Source: Myxococcus stipitatus
GTDB lineage: Bacteria; Myxococcota; Myxococcia; Myxococcales; Myxococcaceae
Direction of reading: 5' to 3'
Assembly (NCBI RefSeq): GCF_038561935.1
Contig: NZ_CP102770.1
Location: forward strand, 2,976,001-3,040,000
Length of the DNA: 64,000 nucleotides
Shown here piece by piece: positions 44,973 through 53,806 of this stretch. The notes beneath the pieces are model-generated. The model ran no database searches, had not been told where the DNA came from, and saw only the letters and a list, made by a program, of their open reading frames with translations. A program made the position numbers and the translations under genes. The stretch's first letter is position 1. The number at the start of each line of letters is the position of its first letter.

Positions 44973-46564
44973 GCGCCCGGGCCGCGTGGGTCTCCAGCGT
45001 CCTGTTCGTCCTGTTCGCCACCTCGGTCGCGCACGCGGAGAGCCGCTTCGCCATCAGCGTGGGCCACAACCTGGGCCGGGACTCGGACGAGCCCCTGCGC
45101 TGGGCTCAGCAGGATGCCGAGCGCATGGACGCCGTCTTCGGTCAGCTCGGCGGAGTCACCGAGGACCGTCGTCTCCTGCTGCGCGGTGAATCGGTCTCCA
45201 ACCTCAAGCTGGGACTCGCGCGGATGCGAGGCCGCATCGAGGAGGCACGGCGTGCCGGAGAGCGCACGCTGCTGTTCTTCTTCTACTCGGGCCATGGGGA
45301 CGAGGTGGCGCTGCGCCTGGGCGGCGAGGCCCTTCCCCTCGCGGAGCTGCAACGCCTGTTGTCCGAGGTCCCCGCCACCGTCACCGTCGCCGTGCTGGAT
45401 GCCTGTCACAGCGGCGCGCTCGTGCGAGGTCGCTCCAAGGGCCTCAAGTCCGCGCCCGCCTTCGATGTCTCCTTCCTCCGACAGGTGGGACCGCAGGGGC
45501 GCGTGTTCATCGCCTCGGCGGGGGCGCACGAGGTGGCACAGGAGTCGGACAGCCTCCGAGGCTCGTTCTTCACGCACCATCTGATTTCAGGACTGCGGGG
45601 CGCGGCGGACGTGGACGCGGATGGGCGCGTCTCGCTCACGGAGGCCTATGGCCACGTCTACCACCGCACGCTGGCGGGCTCGCATGCCTCCACGGCGGCG
45701 GTGCAGCATCCGGAACTCTCCAGCCAGCTCGCGGGAGAAGGGGACTTGTTCCTCACCACGCTCTCGCGAGCCCATGCGCAGCTCGAGCTGCCCCCTCGCG
45801 TGGGGGACAGTGTCGTGCTCGTGGACGAGCGCACGCTGCAGGTCATGGCGGAAGTGGAGCCTCGGGGGGAGGCGTCGGTGCGCGTCGCGCTGCCCGCTGG
45901 ACGCTATCGGGTCCAGGTGCGACGGGGGCCCGAGGTGCTCTACGGCAAGGTGTACCTGTCCTGGGGCGACCAGCAGCGCTTGAAGCCCGAGGCCCTGGAG
46001 GTTCGCACGCTGGCGCTGCACCAGCAGAAGGGCGCGCTCCTGGAGGCCAGCAGCTGGCGGCTTCAGGTGGCGCTGGGGGCGGGCCGCTCGTCGACGCAGC
46101 TGGGCGGCTGGGGCCCCCAGGTGGGTGTGCTGCTCGCGCGCGAGAGCACCGGAGGGCCGGGGCTGTCCTTCCTCGGAGGGCTCAGCCTGGGGGCCACCCG
46201 GGGCTCCACACGCGCGCAGCGCTTCGAGAACGTGGAGCTGGGACTCTGGAGTGGCTTGGGGTTGGCGGGCGCGGTGGGGCGTGTCTGGACGGGCGCCCAT
46301 GCGGGCGTGGGCGTGCTGGGCCTGGCTCAACGCGCGACGAGCCCGGATGCGGAGCGGCGCCGCGTGCTGGGCCTTCCCTCGCGGAGGACTCGCACGGGCG
46401 CGGGAGCGGGCGCCTTCGCCGCGCTCTCCGCGGAGGTGCCGATGAGCGCGCGCACGGGCCTCTTCGCGAGGGTGGGGGGCCATGTCGCGTTGATGCGTGA
46501 GGATGGAAAGCTCAGGACGCAACTCGCGCCACAATTGATGCTCGGTTGCACCTGGGGATTGTGA
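44969..46564 (+). CDS. Caspase-family (C14) secreted protein with barrel-like C-terminus
   Basis: 531 residues from TTG 44969, which overlaps the previous stop and has AAGGAG upstream. Signal peptide: AAWVSSVLFVLFATSVAHA. The caspase p20 domain follows: FFFYSGHGDEVAL (His109) and VAVLDACHSGALV (Cys146), the complete dyad. A helical hinge and PEGA-like repeat (RVALPAGRYRVQVRRG) lead to a C-terminal third rich in Gly and alternating strands (LSFLGGLSLGATRGS...GLGLAGAVGRVW), as in outer-membrane barrels. Bacterial orthocaspases cleave after Arg or Lys; the target is unknown. Confidence 0.85.
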   Translation: MSARAAWVSSVLFVLFATSVAHAESRFAISVGHNLGRDSDEPLRWAQQDAERMDAVFGQLGGVTEDRRLLLRGESVSNLKLGLARMRGRIEEARRAGERTLLFFFYSGHGDEVALRLGGEALPLAELQRLLSEVPATVTVAVLDACHSGALVRGRSKGLKSAPAFDVSFLRQVGPQGRVFIASAGAHEVAQESDSLRGSFFTHHLISGLRGAADVDADGRVSLTEAYGHVYHRTLAGSHASTAAVQHPELSSQLAGEGDLFLTTLSRAHAQLELPPRVGDSVVLVDERTLQVMAEVEPRGEASVRVALPAGRYRVQVRRGPEVLYGKVYLSWGDQQRLKPEALEVRTLALHQQKGALLEASSWRLQVALGAGRSSTQLGGWGPQVGVLLARESTGGPGLSFLGGLSLGATRGSTRAQRFENVELGLWSGLGLAGAVGRVWTGAHAGVGVLGLAQRATSPDAERRRVLGLPSRRTRTGAGAGAFAALSAEVPMSARTGLFARVGGHVALMREDGKLRTQLAPQLMLGCTWGL

Positions 46565-46719
46565 GCAGCGGGACCATGTCCCACGCGACGCTGGCCGCGC
46601 GTCTCCTTGCTCGCATCGGCTGGATGGCGCGAGCGCTTCGAGACAGGGGCGCACGTGTCCGTCGGCTGATGCCTGTCACGTGACATGGGATTGCGCCCAT
46701 GGACCGAGAGGAAGGCCAT

Positions 46720-47715
46720 ATGACGACGAGGCTGGAGCGTGGTTTCTGGAAGTGGGGCCCGCTTGCACTGGCATTGACGGGATGCGGTGGTGTCATGGGC
46801 GACGAGGCGGAGGATGAACCCCTGCTGACGTTGGAGGGCACGCTCCGCGAGTCCTCCAGCGTCGACCTGGGGAACTCCGACCGGATTCGTGCGTCGCTCC
46901 TCTGGGATGTCTGGCCCAAGGTCGTCGTGGACTGCCTGGTCCAGCAGACCTATCCGGAAGGCATCGCCAAATGCCAGCGGCTGGCGCCCAAGTCTTCGTT
47001 CCACCACCCCGATACGGACGTCCGGGTCAATGGCCACTTCCCCAACACCTTCAGCATGTCCCTCAATCGACTGCCGGATCCGGCGGCGCTGATCGGGGAG
47101 GAAGGCTCCAAGCTGGGCACGGCCTACGTGATGGCCTACGTGGACGGCAACGGCAATGGCACCCTGGACCGGGTCTCCAACGAGGCCACCTCCAGCCCTG
47201 ACATCGTCGTCGGCTTCCAGGAGGGCTTCAGCCAGGATTCGACGGAGAGCTCTTTCATCATGTACCGCGAGGGCGCCCTCCACCCGCTCTACACCATGGA
47301 CTTCCCGGACTGCCCCGAGATTCCTCAGGGGTACTCCGTGGTGACGTTGCGCTACACCGAATCCGGGACGGAGTGCACCGTGAAGACGCGCAGGGTGGAC
47401 CTGGACATGGAGCTGGGGGCGGAGAAGGCCTTCCAACAGCTCGCTTGTGTCGAGCCCAACTCCAGTATCCTCCTGGACACGGTGCGTGCCTCCACCGTGG
47501 GACCGCCGCCCGTGGGGAGCACCCAGCGCTGCGGCACGTTCATCCGCTCCATCTCGGGCTTGGACCAGGTGCTGTACGTGAATCCCCACCCCGAGCGCTT
47601 CTGCTCCGTCGCGAACACGGAGGTGTACACGCTGCGAGACTACTGGGACGGCACCTGGGATGACCGGGCCTCGCCTCCGTCCTGGTGGCCCTGCCCGGTG
47701 GTGACCACACCCTGA
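46720..47715 (+). CDS. Lipoprotein of unknown function
   Basis: 331 residues from ATG 46720, preceded by AGGAAGG; an upstream ATG at 46699 has no such site. Lipobox: WGPLALALTGCGG. The mature part has an EF-hand-like YVDGNGNGTLDRVSNE that could bind calcium, and six or more Cys residues. No family is recognised. It is followed by a strong terminator. Confidence 0.75.
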   Translation: MTTRLERGFWKWGPLALALTGCGGVMGDEAEDEPLLTLEGTLRESSSVDLGNSDRIRASLLWDVWPKVVVDCLVQQTYPEGIAKCQRLAPKSSFHHPDTDVRVNGHFPNTFSMSLNRLPDPAALIGEEGSKLGTAYVMAYVDGNGNGTLDRVSNEATSSPDIVVGFQEGFSQDSTESSFIMYREGALHPLYTMDFPDCPEIPQGYSVVTLRYTESGTECTVKTRRVDLDMELGAEKAFQQLACVEPNSSILLDTVRASTVGPPPVGSTQRCGTFIRSISGLDQVLYVNPHPERFCSVANTEVYTLRDYWDGTWDDRASPPSWWPCPVVTTP

Positions 47716-47798
47716 GGCGGCGCTCACGAGAGGGCCGGCAGTGAAGGCCCGTGCTCGTCACCGCCGCGGATCGTCGTTCTCCTATCGCTGGCGGCCCG

Positions 47799-47839
47799 CT
47801 GCCGCGCGCTCTTCGAGGGCGCGCGGCAGTTGTGTTTTT
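47799..47839 (+). terminator. Rho-independent terminator
   Basis: A perfect 11-bp stem, CTGCCGCGCGC pairing with GCGCGCGGCAG, is followed by TTGTGTTTTT. It lies 83 bp after the lipoprotein stop. Confidence 0.88.
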
Positions 47840-48391
47840 GTGCGCTCGGATTCGCTGTCCACGCACGCTGTCCCCGACACTGTATGCATTCAGGGCGCGC
47901 AGCCGCGTCTGGATGAAGCGGGTGCTCGTGTCTCCCTCATGACAGACCTGTCGCCGGGGCGAGGGAGGACTCTCCATGGACTCACCCGGTGAAGCCTCAT
48001 GCGGGCTTCCTTCTACCTCGCTGGTGGGAGTGACACCCTCCGCCGCATGCGTATCGTAGACCTGCTTTTCGGGGGTTCCATGCGTGCGCGAGCAGGAGTT
48101 GGCGGTCACGAGGGCAGGGGTTCCTTTGTCAGGGGCACCCGTTTTTGTTTGCGGAGGCTTGGCATTTTCCTCCGAGAGCCGCCTCTCTCCGGGGCGCCCC
48201 TGCTCCTCTGATTCCCCGCGCAAAACTTCTGGCTTTGCCGCGCCTCTCGAGGATGATCCAGGTAGGGAATCTGAAGCATGACCTGGAAGGTCATCTCAGG
48301 GGGCGGGTGGTGGAGTACCCGCAGGGTTCTTGGTCTTGTCAGGATATTCTCGAAATTCTACTATTTGATGCCGTGCAAGAGGGAGATACGA
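47840..48391. other. Intergenic region, no gene recognised
   Basis: About 550 bp between a terminator and a small Cys-rich gene. The last 60 bases are A/T-richer (cgaaattctactatttgatg) and likely contain a promoter. The remaining frames do not look coding. Confidence 0.4.
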
Positions 48392-48556
48392 ATGGCAAAG
48401 CTCAGTGCGCGACTGTGTCGGTGGGTGATGCTCGTTGGAACCGCCATGGTGCTGGGGGCGGGCGCTGCCTATGCACAGAGCCGTGAGGTGGCCTGCTGCT
48501 ATCCCTGTACGTGTCTGCCCAATGGGGCGACCGGCTATTGCTGTGGGCCATGCTAG
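48392..48556 (+). CDS. Small secreted Cys-rich peptide
   Basis: 54 residues from ATG 48392 with GAGGGAG upstream. Signal peptide: WVMLVGTAMVLGAGAAYAQS. The mature 25 residues carry six Cys: REVACCYPCTCLPNGATGYC, then CGPC. The last codons overlap the next gene's ATG, so the two are coupled. It may be a disulfide-stabilised extracellular peptide, with no known family. Confidence 0.65.
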   Translation: MAKLSARLCRWVMLVGTAMVLGAGAAYAQSREVACCYPCTCLPNGATGYCCGPC

Positions 48557-49752
48557 GGCGGCTCGTTGTTCCAGGCGTCGTCTTCGTCGGAGTCGTGCTC
48601 GTCTCGTATCTCCTGGGAGCGGTGTTCTGGACGCCGGAGCGGGACGAGCCCGCTGTCTATGGGTCTGCTTCGTCCATGGGCTGTGCCCCGGACATGTCGA
48701 AGGCGCCGCGTTCCGAGAGCGATTCAGCCACTCGGGTCCTGGGCCTCCAGCAGGGCGGGGCTGGAGGCATCTCCGGCGTGTCGATGACCTACGGCAACAC
48801 CCGCATGCACATCGCGGATGCCAGGTCGGGAGTCGCATGGCCCTCTCGCGACTCCATCCCTGGCGAGGAGGACTCCCTGGCTCGACAGGTCGCGACGCGT
48901 CTGGATGAAAGCCTGGCCTCGCGTCCAGGCGAATGGCTGGACTGCTCCCTGTCGGATGGCGGGGCCTTCCGCTGTGGAGAGTGCGCGACGGACGGGGATT
49001 GCCCGGAGGGGCAGGGGTGCGTCATCGACTACGGAAAGGGCGCCTTCCAATGCGCGGCCAGCGACTGTGAGGATGACTCGCAATGCTCCGATGGATTCGT
49101 CTGCCGCGTCGCGGCGGGAGGTGTTCCGGGCCCGGTGATTCGAAGATGCCTCCAGGCGGGTGTTCGTCGTGCGGGAGAGCCGTGCAGTCGATTGCCAGCC
49201 AGTCGCGCGGAGGCGTGCGAGGAGGACCTGCTCTGCATCAATCACCGCTGCGGAGTGCCTTGTGTCCCAGGGACGCAGGGCGGCTGCCCCGAGGGACACA
49301 CCTGCGAGGAGAGCTCCGCTGGCGCCGCGTGCCTCCCGGACTGCCGGAAGCAGGGCTGCTCCGAGGGGGAGCAATGCGCGCCGCTCAATGGCGGAGGCTT
49401 CCAGTGTCTGGACCTCGTCGTGGACGAGTGCTCGGACTCGAAGCCGTGCGCGGAAGGGGCGAACTGCATCGTCCGGGGGCGGGCGGGACGCGCGGGGAGG
49501 TTCTGCGCGGCTGCCTGTGACTCCTGGCGCGCGGGGAGCTGCTCCGCGGGCCAGGTCTGTGGCCTTGGCGGGCCCACGGGCAGCGCGTGTTATGCGAGCT
49601 GCGACCCACAGGACCTGGGTTCCTGCCCGATGGGGTGGCTCTGCACGACGGTGTCCGAAGACCTCCAGACCTGGGGGTGTCTGCCTGACTTCATGAGCGG
49701 CACGACCTCGCGTCCCACCCGTCCGAGCGCTGTACCCACCGGAATGCCGTGA
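48550..49752 (+). CDS. Membrane-anchored Cys-rich extracytoplasmic protein
   Basis: 400 residues from ATG 48550, overlapping the previous stop by 7 bp. One N-terminal transmembrane helix (VVPGVVFVGVVLVSYLLGAV). From about residue 135 on there are repeated Cys units, such as CGECATDGDCPEGQGC, CEDDSQCSDGFVC, CPEGHTC, CSEGEQC and CSAGQVCG, which resemble the EGF-like or Dickkopf-like modules common in myxobacterial surface proteins. Role unknown; adhesion or binding is a guess. Confidence 0.75.
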   Translation: MLGRLVVPGVVFVGVVLVSYLLGAVFWTPERDEPAVYGSASSMGCAPDMSKAPRSESDSATRVLGLQQGGAGGISGVSMTYGNTRMHIADARSGVAWPSRDSIPGEEDSLARQVATRLDESLASRPGEWLDCSLSDGGAFRCGECATDGDCPEGQGCVIDYGKGAFQCAASDCEDDSQCSDGFVCRVAAGGVPGPVIRRCLQAGVRRAGEPCSRLPASRAEACEEDLLCINHRCGVPCVPGTQGGCPEGHTCEESSAGAACLPDCRKQGCSEGEQCAPLNGGGFQCLDLVVDECSDSKPCAEGANCIVRGRAGRAGRFCAAACDSWRAGSCSAGQVCGLGGPTGSACYASCDPQDLGSCPMGWLCTTVSEDLQTWGCLPDFMSGTTSRPTRPSAVPTGMP

Positions 49753-49776
49753 GGTGCTCCCCCCGGGCTTCGAAGC

Positions 49777-51636
49777 TCAGGGGGAGTCCTGACCGAGCCG
49801 GAGGTTGCCGCGGATGGTGCCGGGCTTGATTCTCTGCAGGACGGACTCCGGAAGGCTGTCGAGCAGGTCCGGCATCGCGAAGGCATAGGCGAACTTTCCC
49901 TCGTTCTCCTTCCACTGCCCCTCGATATGGAGCCCCAGGACCTTGTCGCTCGCCATGTCCACGAGGGGGGCGCCCGCGACGCCATGGGTGGTGCTGATAT
50001 CGCTGACCAGCTTTCGGACCTGAGTCTGTTGCGGTCCATTCCGTGTCGTGAAGGACAGCAGCCGCCCCGGCATCAGGCGCTTGGTGTGGAACTCCTTGCC
50101 CAGGAGCGGTTCGAGGAATCCTGGAGGCAGCTCTCCGCCCGCTACGGGATATCCGACGACGTAGACATACTTCTCGAGGGAGGCCCTGACCGCGTCCTTG
50201 CTCCACTCCAGATTCACCTGGGGGTGAGGAAACGCGTCGGGGTTCGCGATTTCGAGCAGGGCGAAGGAAAGACCTCCGTGCTCGGGACGGTTGTTGACGG
50301 CGAAGAGGACCTTCGAGACTCGAAAGACGCGCCTCGTGGAACTCATGGCGTTGTCGTCGAAGGTGAATTCCCAGGAGTATTTTTCCGTCAGGGGAAGGGG
50401 GGATTCGCTTCCAAGCAGCTCGCGCGGAATCTTGTCGCCCACCGTCATGATGACGTTGGGGGCGACGGCGAATGCGGTCTGGTACGCCTTGAGGTCGTCC
50501 CTGAGGGGAATCGAGATGGCGCCGGTGGCGCGGCTGATGGGGAAGGTCTCGTTTGTGTGCGTGGACTTCATCACCTGGTGCCAGGTGTCCGTAAAGGGGT
50601 CGGTGAGCGTTTCCCCATCGACGCGCAGCGCGGGACGCGCGTGGACCATGACGTTGAATCCCTCCTGGCCGGTCTTCCTCGCGGCCATTGCGGCCTTGTC
50701 CGAGGGGGGCTGGGTCTTCATGAGGGCGTACTTCGTCCGGTCGAGCTGGGCCTGGGCCAGGTCCTGCTCGGTCTTCTGCTCCGGGGGCAGCAGCTCGATG
50801 ACATCTGCTCGGAGGCGATAGATTTCGGGAAAGGTCGCCGAGCCATCCACCATCCGGTTCAGGAAGGCCCGGAGCTTCTTCATCGTCTCGAGGCTGTCCG
50901 CATCAAGCCCGCTGAACGTGGCGCTCTTGTCGCGAAGTTCAACGTAGGTCGTCCACCCCTCGGCCCAACCACAGAACTCGGCGAGGGATACCTTGGTCAT
51001 CTCCTCCGCACTTTCGACCCCCTGGGCCCAGATGAGGTTGCAGGCGACGTGGAACGCGGCTTTCCCGGCATCGGGTTGCCCGGAAACGTTCAGGTTCCGG
51101 CCATCGATGGTGTGACCCTCGGCTTTTCGCAAGGGCCCCTGATTCCAGGTCGCCTGCACGTACACCCCATTGCCACGTTTCTGCACGACCCCCACGAGTT
51201 CGTTGGGGGGGCTGATCGATTGACGGAGCCTGGCCAGCCATTGAGTGATGTTGACGCCCTGGATGGTGAGCTCAACGTCAGAGAGCTTGCTGGCGGTGAG
51301 GTTGAGATGAGCGATTTCGTTTGGCAGGAACGTGGCGTCTGGCGGGGGAGGGCTTCCCGCCACGTTCCTGGCGGCCGAGGAGCCGCCTTGGGCGGAAGTC
51401 AATCGCTCCTCTTCCTTGCGAAGCCTGTGCAGCAAGGTTTCGTGGTGGTGGACCACTTGTTGTGCGAAGCCTTTCGCTTCGGCGGACTTCTCCTCTCCCT
51501 CGTTGAAGAACGCGAACTTGCCGATGTAGAGGCGCGTGTCGAACCAGAGTCTGAAGATCTCGCTGCAGAGCAGAAAGACGAGCACCGCCAGAATGACGGA
51601 ATAGGCGAACTTCATCAGCCACTCCTGAGGCGTCAT
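49777..51636 (-). CDS. Membrane protein with trypsin-like fold lacking the catalytic residues
   Basis: 619 residues from ATG 51636, GAGG upstream. One N-terminal transmembrane helix: FAYSVILAVLVFLLCSEIF. Residues of about 50-370 are helical and charged. The C-terminal 240 residues look like a chymotrypsin-fold protease: FAVAPNVIMTVGDKIP sits where the TAAHC His motif should be, and VSDISTTHGVAGAPLVDM matches the GxSG region. Neither catalytic His nor Ser is present (Ala replaces Ser). It is probably a non-catalytic protein. Convergent with the Cys-rich gene. Confidence 0.7.
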   Translation of the reverse strand: MTPQEWLMKFAYSVILAVLVFLLCSEIFRLWFDTRLYIGKFAFFNEGEEKSAEAKGFAQQVVHHHETLLHRLRKEEERLTSAQGGSSAARNVAGSPPPPDATFLPNEIAHLNLTASKLSDVELTIQGVNITQWLARLRQSISPPNELVGVVQKRGNGVYVQATWNQGPLRKAEGHTIDGRNLNVSGQPDAGKAAFHVACNLIWAQGVESAEEMTKVSLAEFCGWAEGWTTYVELRDKSATFSGLDADSLETMKKLRAFLNRMVDGSATFPEIYRLRADVIELLPPEQKTEQDLAQAQLDRTKYALMKTQPPSDKAAMAARKTGQEGFNVMVHARPALRVDGETLTDPFTDTWHQVMKSTHTNETFPISRATGAISIPLRDDLKAYQTAFAVAPNVIMTVGDKIPRELLGSESPLPLTEKYSWEFTFDDNAMSSTRRVFRVSKVLFAVNNRPEHGGLSFALLEIANPDAFPHPQVNLEWSKDAVRASLEKYVYVVGYPVAGGELPPGFLEPLLGKEFHTKRLMPGRLLSFTTRNGPQQTQVRKLVSDISTTHGVAGAPLVDMASDKVLGLHIEGQWKENEGKFAYAFAMPDLLDSLPESVLQRIKPGTIRGNLRLGQDSP

Positions 51637-51809
51637 TGCGGGAACCTCGGTCGGTGGCGGAAGCCCATGCCGACGGAATCAGGTGGTGAGGGGGGCGCGG
51701 AATGTAGGCGCGCGCTGGAAGGGCTGACAAGCGGAGCGCCACAGGGCAGGTGACACTTCCGAACGTCGCCAGTGTTCCAGGAGGCGCCACACGCCCCGGA
51801 GATTTCCCC

Positions 51810-53267
51810 ATGGTGCCCATGCGTCTCATCGCGCGGCTCGCCAGTGCCTTCGCACTCGGCGGACTGACGCAGTGTACCCCCTCGACCCCGGTCGAGGACC
51901 CCGCCTCCGCGACCGAAGCCCCGACAGCTACCGAGGCCCAGGCCCTTCACGGCCAGACCCCTCCCGGCAAGGCGCTCTTCAGCCAGTCCTTCCCCAACAC
52001 CAACGGACGCTCCTGCGCCACCTGCCACGTTCTGGAAGACAGCACCGCGCTCCTGCCCGAGCGTGTCCAGGCCCGGTTCGCCTCCAATCCAAACGATGTG
52101 CTGTTCAATCGCATCGACGCGGATGACCCGAGCGCGGCGGTGCCCACGTACGAGCACCTGAAGAAGGGCCTCGTGCGTGTCGTCCTCTCCCTGCCCGCCA
52201 ACATGGATGTCATTGACACCCAGGGCCGCGTCATCACGTCACCCGACCGGAAGATTTCCGTCTGGCGCGGCGTGCCGAGCATCCAGGACATCGCCCTCAC
52301 GGGGCCGTTCTTCCAGCTCGATGGCCGGGAAACGAACCTCGAGGACCAGGCCCAGTCCGCCATCTCCAGTCACAGCGAGGGGGGCTCCGTGCCCCGCGAG
52401 CGGCTGCGCCAGGTGGCGGAGTTCCAGCGCGGCGAGTTCACCTCCGGCCGCGCGAAGTTCGTCGCGGGGTTGATGGAGCACGGGGTGCCAGCCGCCCAGA
52501 TCCCCCTCCCCGAGGACTTCATGTGGCTCACGCCAGCGGAGAGGCGAGGGCGGGACGTCTTCAAGGTCGGCTGCGAGCCCTGTCACGGCGGCCCGACGCT
52601 GAGTCGAATCACCGCACCCGCCATGCGCGAGAACGCAGCGCAGTTCCCGGTGACGAAGCCCGACGGCAACGTGCTGTTCACCCTCGTCCCCGGAGCGGGA
52701 CCCCAGGCCGTGCAAGGAGTCCGCTCGACGCCCGACATCCTGAACGTCGGCTTCGGCACCTTCTCGTACCTGGGGCAGATTGGCCAGTTCCCCATCCTGT
52801 ACAACAAGACGGTCGAGCTGCCGCGCTACCGGTTCCGCTTCTACACGGACGGCACGCGCCAGCAGCGCGTGACGGACCTTCCGCCCATCCCCGTGACCGC
52901 CAGCGGCGAGCCGTATGACCCGACTCCGGCCGTCGACGAGAACGGAGCACCCATCGTCGGCCCCAACCTCTTGCCGCAGTGGTTCACCACCGACGCGGGC
53001 CGAGCCCTCATCACCGGAGACCCGCTCGACTTCGAGGCCTTCGACATCCCCACGCTCAGGGGCATCGCGAGGACGGCGCCGTACTACCACGACAACAGCA
53101 TGGCGAGCCTGAAGGACGTCGTCGACGTCTACAGCCAGTTCATCCTCCCGGTCACCGCGCCGCTGAACCTGCCCCCGGTCCATCCGCCGGAGACTCCCAA
53201 CGGGCTTCCCGAGTCACTCAGCCCCGCGCAGAAGCAGGACCTGCTCCTGTTCCTGAACCGCCTGTAG
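51810..53267 (+). CDS. Di-haem cytochrome c peroxidase-like lipoprotein
   Basis: 485 residues from ATG 51810, with GGAG 8 bp upstream. Signal and lipobox: LASAFALGGLTQC. Two haem c sites: CATCH (69-73) and CEPCH (about 255). Between them RGVPSIQDIALTGPFFQLDG matches the MauG/CcpA family, and near the end FDIPTLRGIARTAPYYHDNS supplies a distal ligand region. Such enzymes reduce peroxide or oxidise substrates in the envelope using two haems. Standalone, followed by a bidirectional terminator. Confidence 0.88.
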   Translation: MVPMRLIARLASAFALGGLTQCTPSTPVEDPASATEAPTATEAQALHGQTPPGKALFSQSFPNTNGRSCATCHVLEDSTALLPERVQARFASNPNDVLFNRIDADDPSAAVPTYEHLKKGLVRVVLSLPANMDVIDTQGRVITSPDRKISVWRGVPSIQDIALTGPFFQLDGRETNLEDQAQSAISSHSEGGSVPRERLRQVAEFQRGEFTSGRAKFVAGLMEHGVPAAQIPLPEDFMWLTPAERRGRDVFKVGCEPCHGGPTLSRITAPAMRENAAQFPVTKPDGNVLFTLVPGAGPQAVQGVRSTPDILNVGFGTFSYLGQIGQFPILYNKTVELPRYRFRFYTDGTRQQRVTDLPPIPVTASGEPYDPTPAVDENGAPIVGPNLLPQWFTTDAGRALITGDPLDFEAFDIPTLRGIARTAPYYHDNSMASLKDVVDVYSQFILPVTAPLNLPPVHPPETPNGLPESLSPAQKQDLLLFLNRL

Positions 53268-53274
53268 CCGACAC

Positions 53275-53303
53275 GGGGCCGAGACAGCTCCCGTCTCGGC
53301 CCC
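53275..53303. terminator. Bidirectional terminator between convergent genes
   Basis: A perfect 11-bp stem, GGGGCCGAGAC pairing with GTCTCGGCCCC, sits in the 44-bp gap between the cytochrome and VOC genes. There is no T-tract on either strand. Confidence 0.7.
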
Positions 53304-53311
53304 GCATGGGC

Positions 53312-53716
53312 TCAGCTCGCCACGCCTTCCGGGGGCGGGCTCATCCATTGGACCAGCTGGAGGATGACGCCGTTGTCATCCGCCACCTGGAAGAAGCGCT
53401 CGCCCCAGGGCTCGGTCTCGATGGGCGTGACGATGCGGACGCCCTCGTCCTGCATGCGACGGTACTCGGCGTCGATGTCCTCGACGACGAACGCGACGAG
53501 GATGCCCTCTGCCTTGCGGTGCTTGAGTGACTCGGGCTTCAGCGACTTGAGCCCCGTGCGCAGGAAGATGAGGTTGAACCCCGCGTCCTTGCGCGACAGG
53601 GACACGAAGCCGTCCGCGGACATGTCCTCCGTGAATCCGAAGTGGCGCTTCACGAACGCCGCGGACGCGGACACATCTTCGACGTTCAGGGAGATGGCGG
53701 ATGCGGTGATGCGCAT
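53312..53716 (-). CDS. VOC/glyoxalase superfamily protein
   Basis: 134 residues from ATG 53716. The vicinal-oxygen-chelate fold is clear: MRITASAISLNVEDVSASAA with FVKRHFGF, then ILVAFVVEDIDAEYRRMQDE and ETEPWGERFFQVADDNGVIL. Such proteins include glyoxalases, antibiotic-binding proteins and dioxygenases. It diverges from a TetR gene with a palindrome between them, so it is the probable target of that repressor. Confidence 0.85.
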   Translation of the reverse strand: MRITASAISLNVEDVSASAAFVKRHFGFTEDMSADGFVSLSRKDAGFNLIFLRTGLKSLKPESLKHRKAEGILVAFVVEDIDAEYRRMQDEGVRIVTPIETEPWGERFFQVADDNGVILQLVQWMSPPPEGVAS

Positions 53717-53752
53717 GCGGACAGGCCTCCTGCTTGAAGGGGGATGGAAATA

Positions 53753-53769
53753 TCCGTACAGTGTACGGA
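53753..53769. promoter_or_regulatory. Palindromic TetR operator
   Basis: TCCGTAC-AGT-GTACGGA is a perfect 7-bp inverted repeat. It lies between the divergent VOC (start 53716) and TetR (start 53807) genes, 36 and 37 bp from the two start codons. This is the classical place for autorepression and control of the divergent target. Confidence 0.75.
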
Positions 53770-53806
53770 GTGGCCAGTCAAGGCGGTCTCTGGCACTGGA
53801 GAGGAC

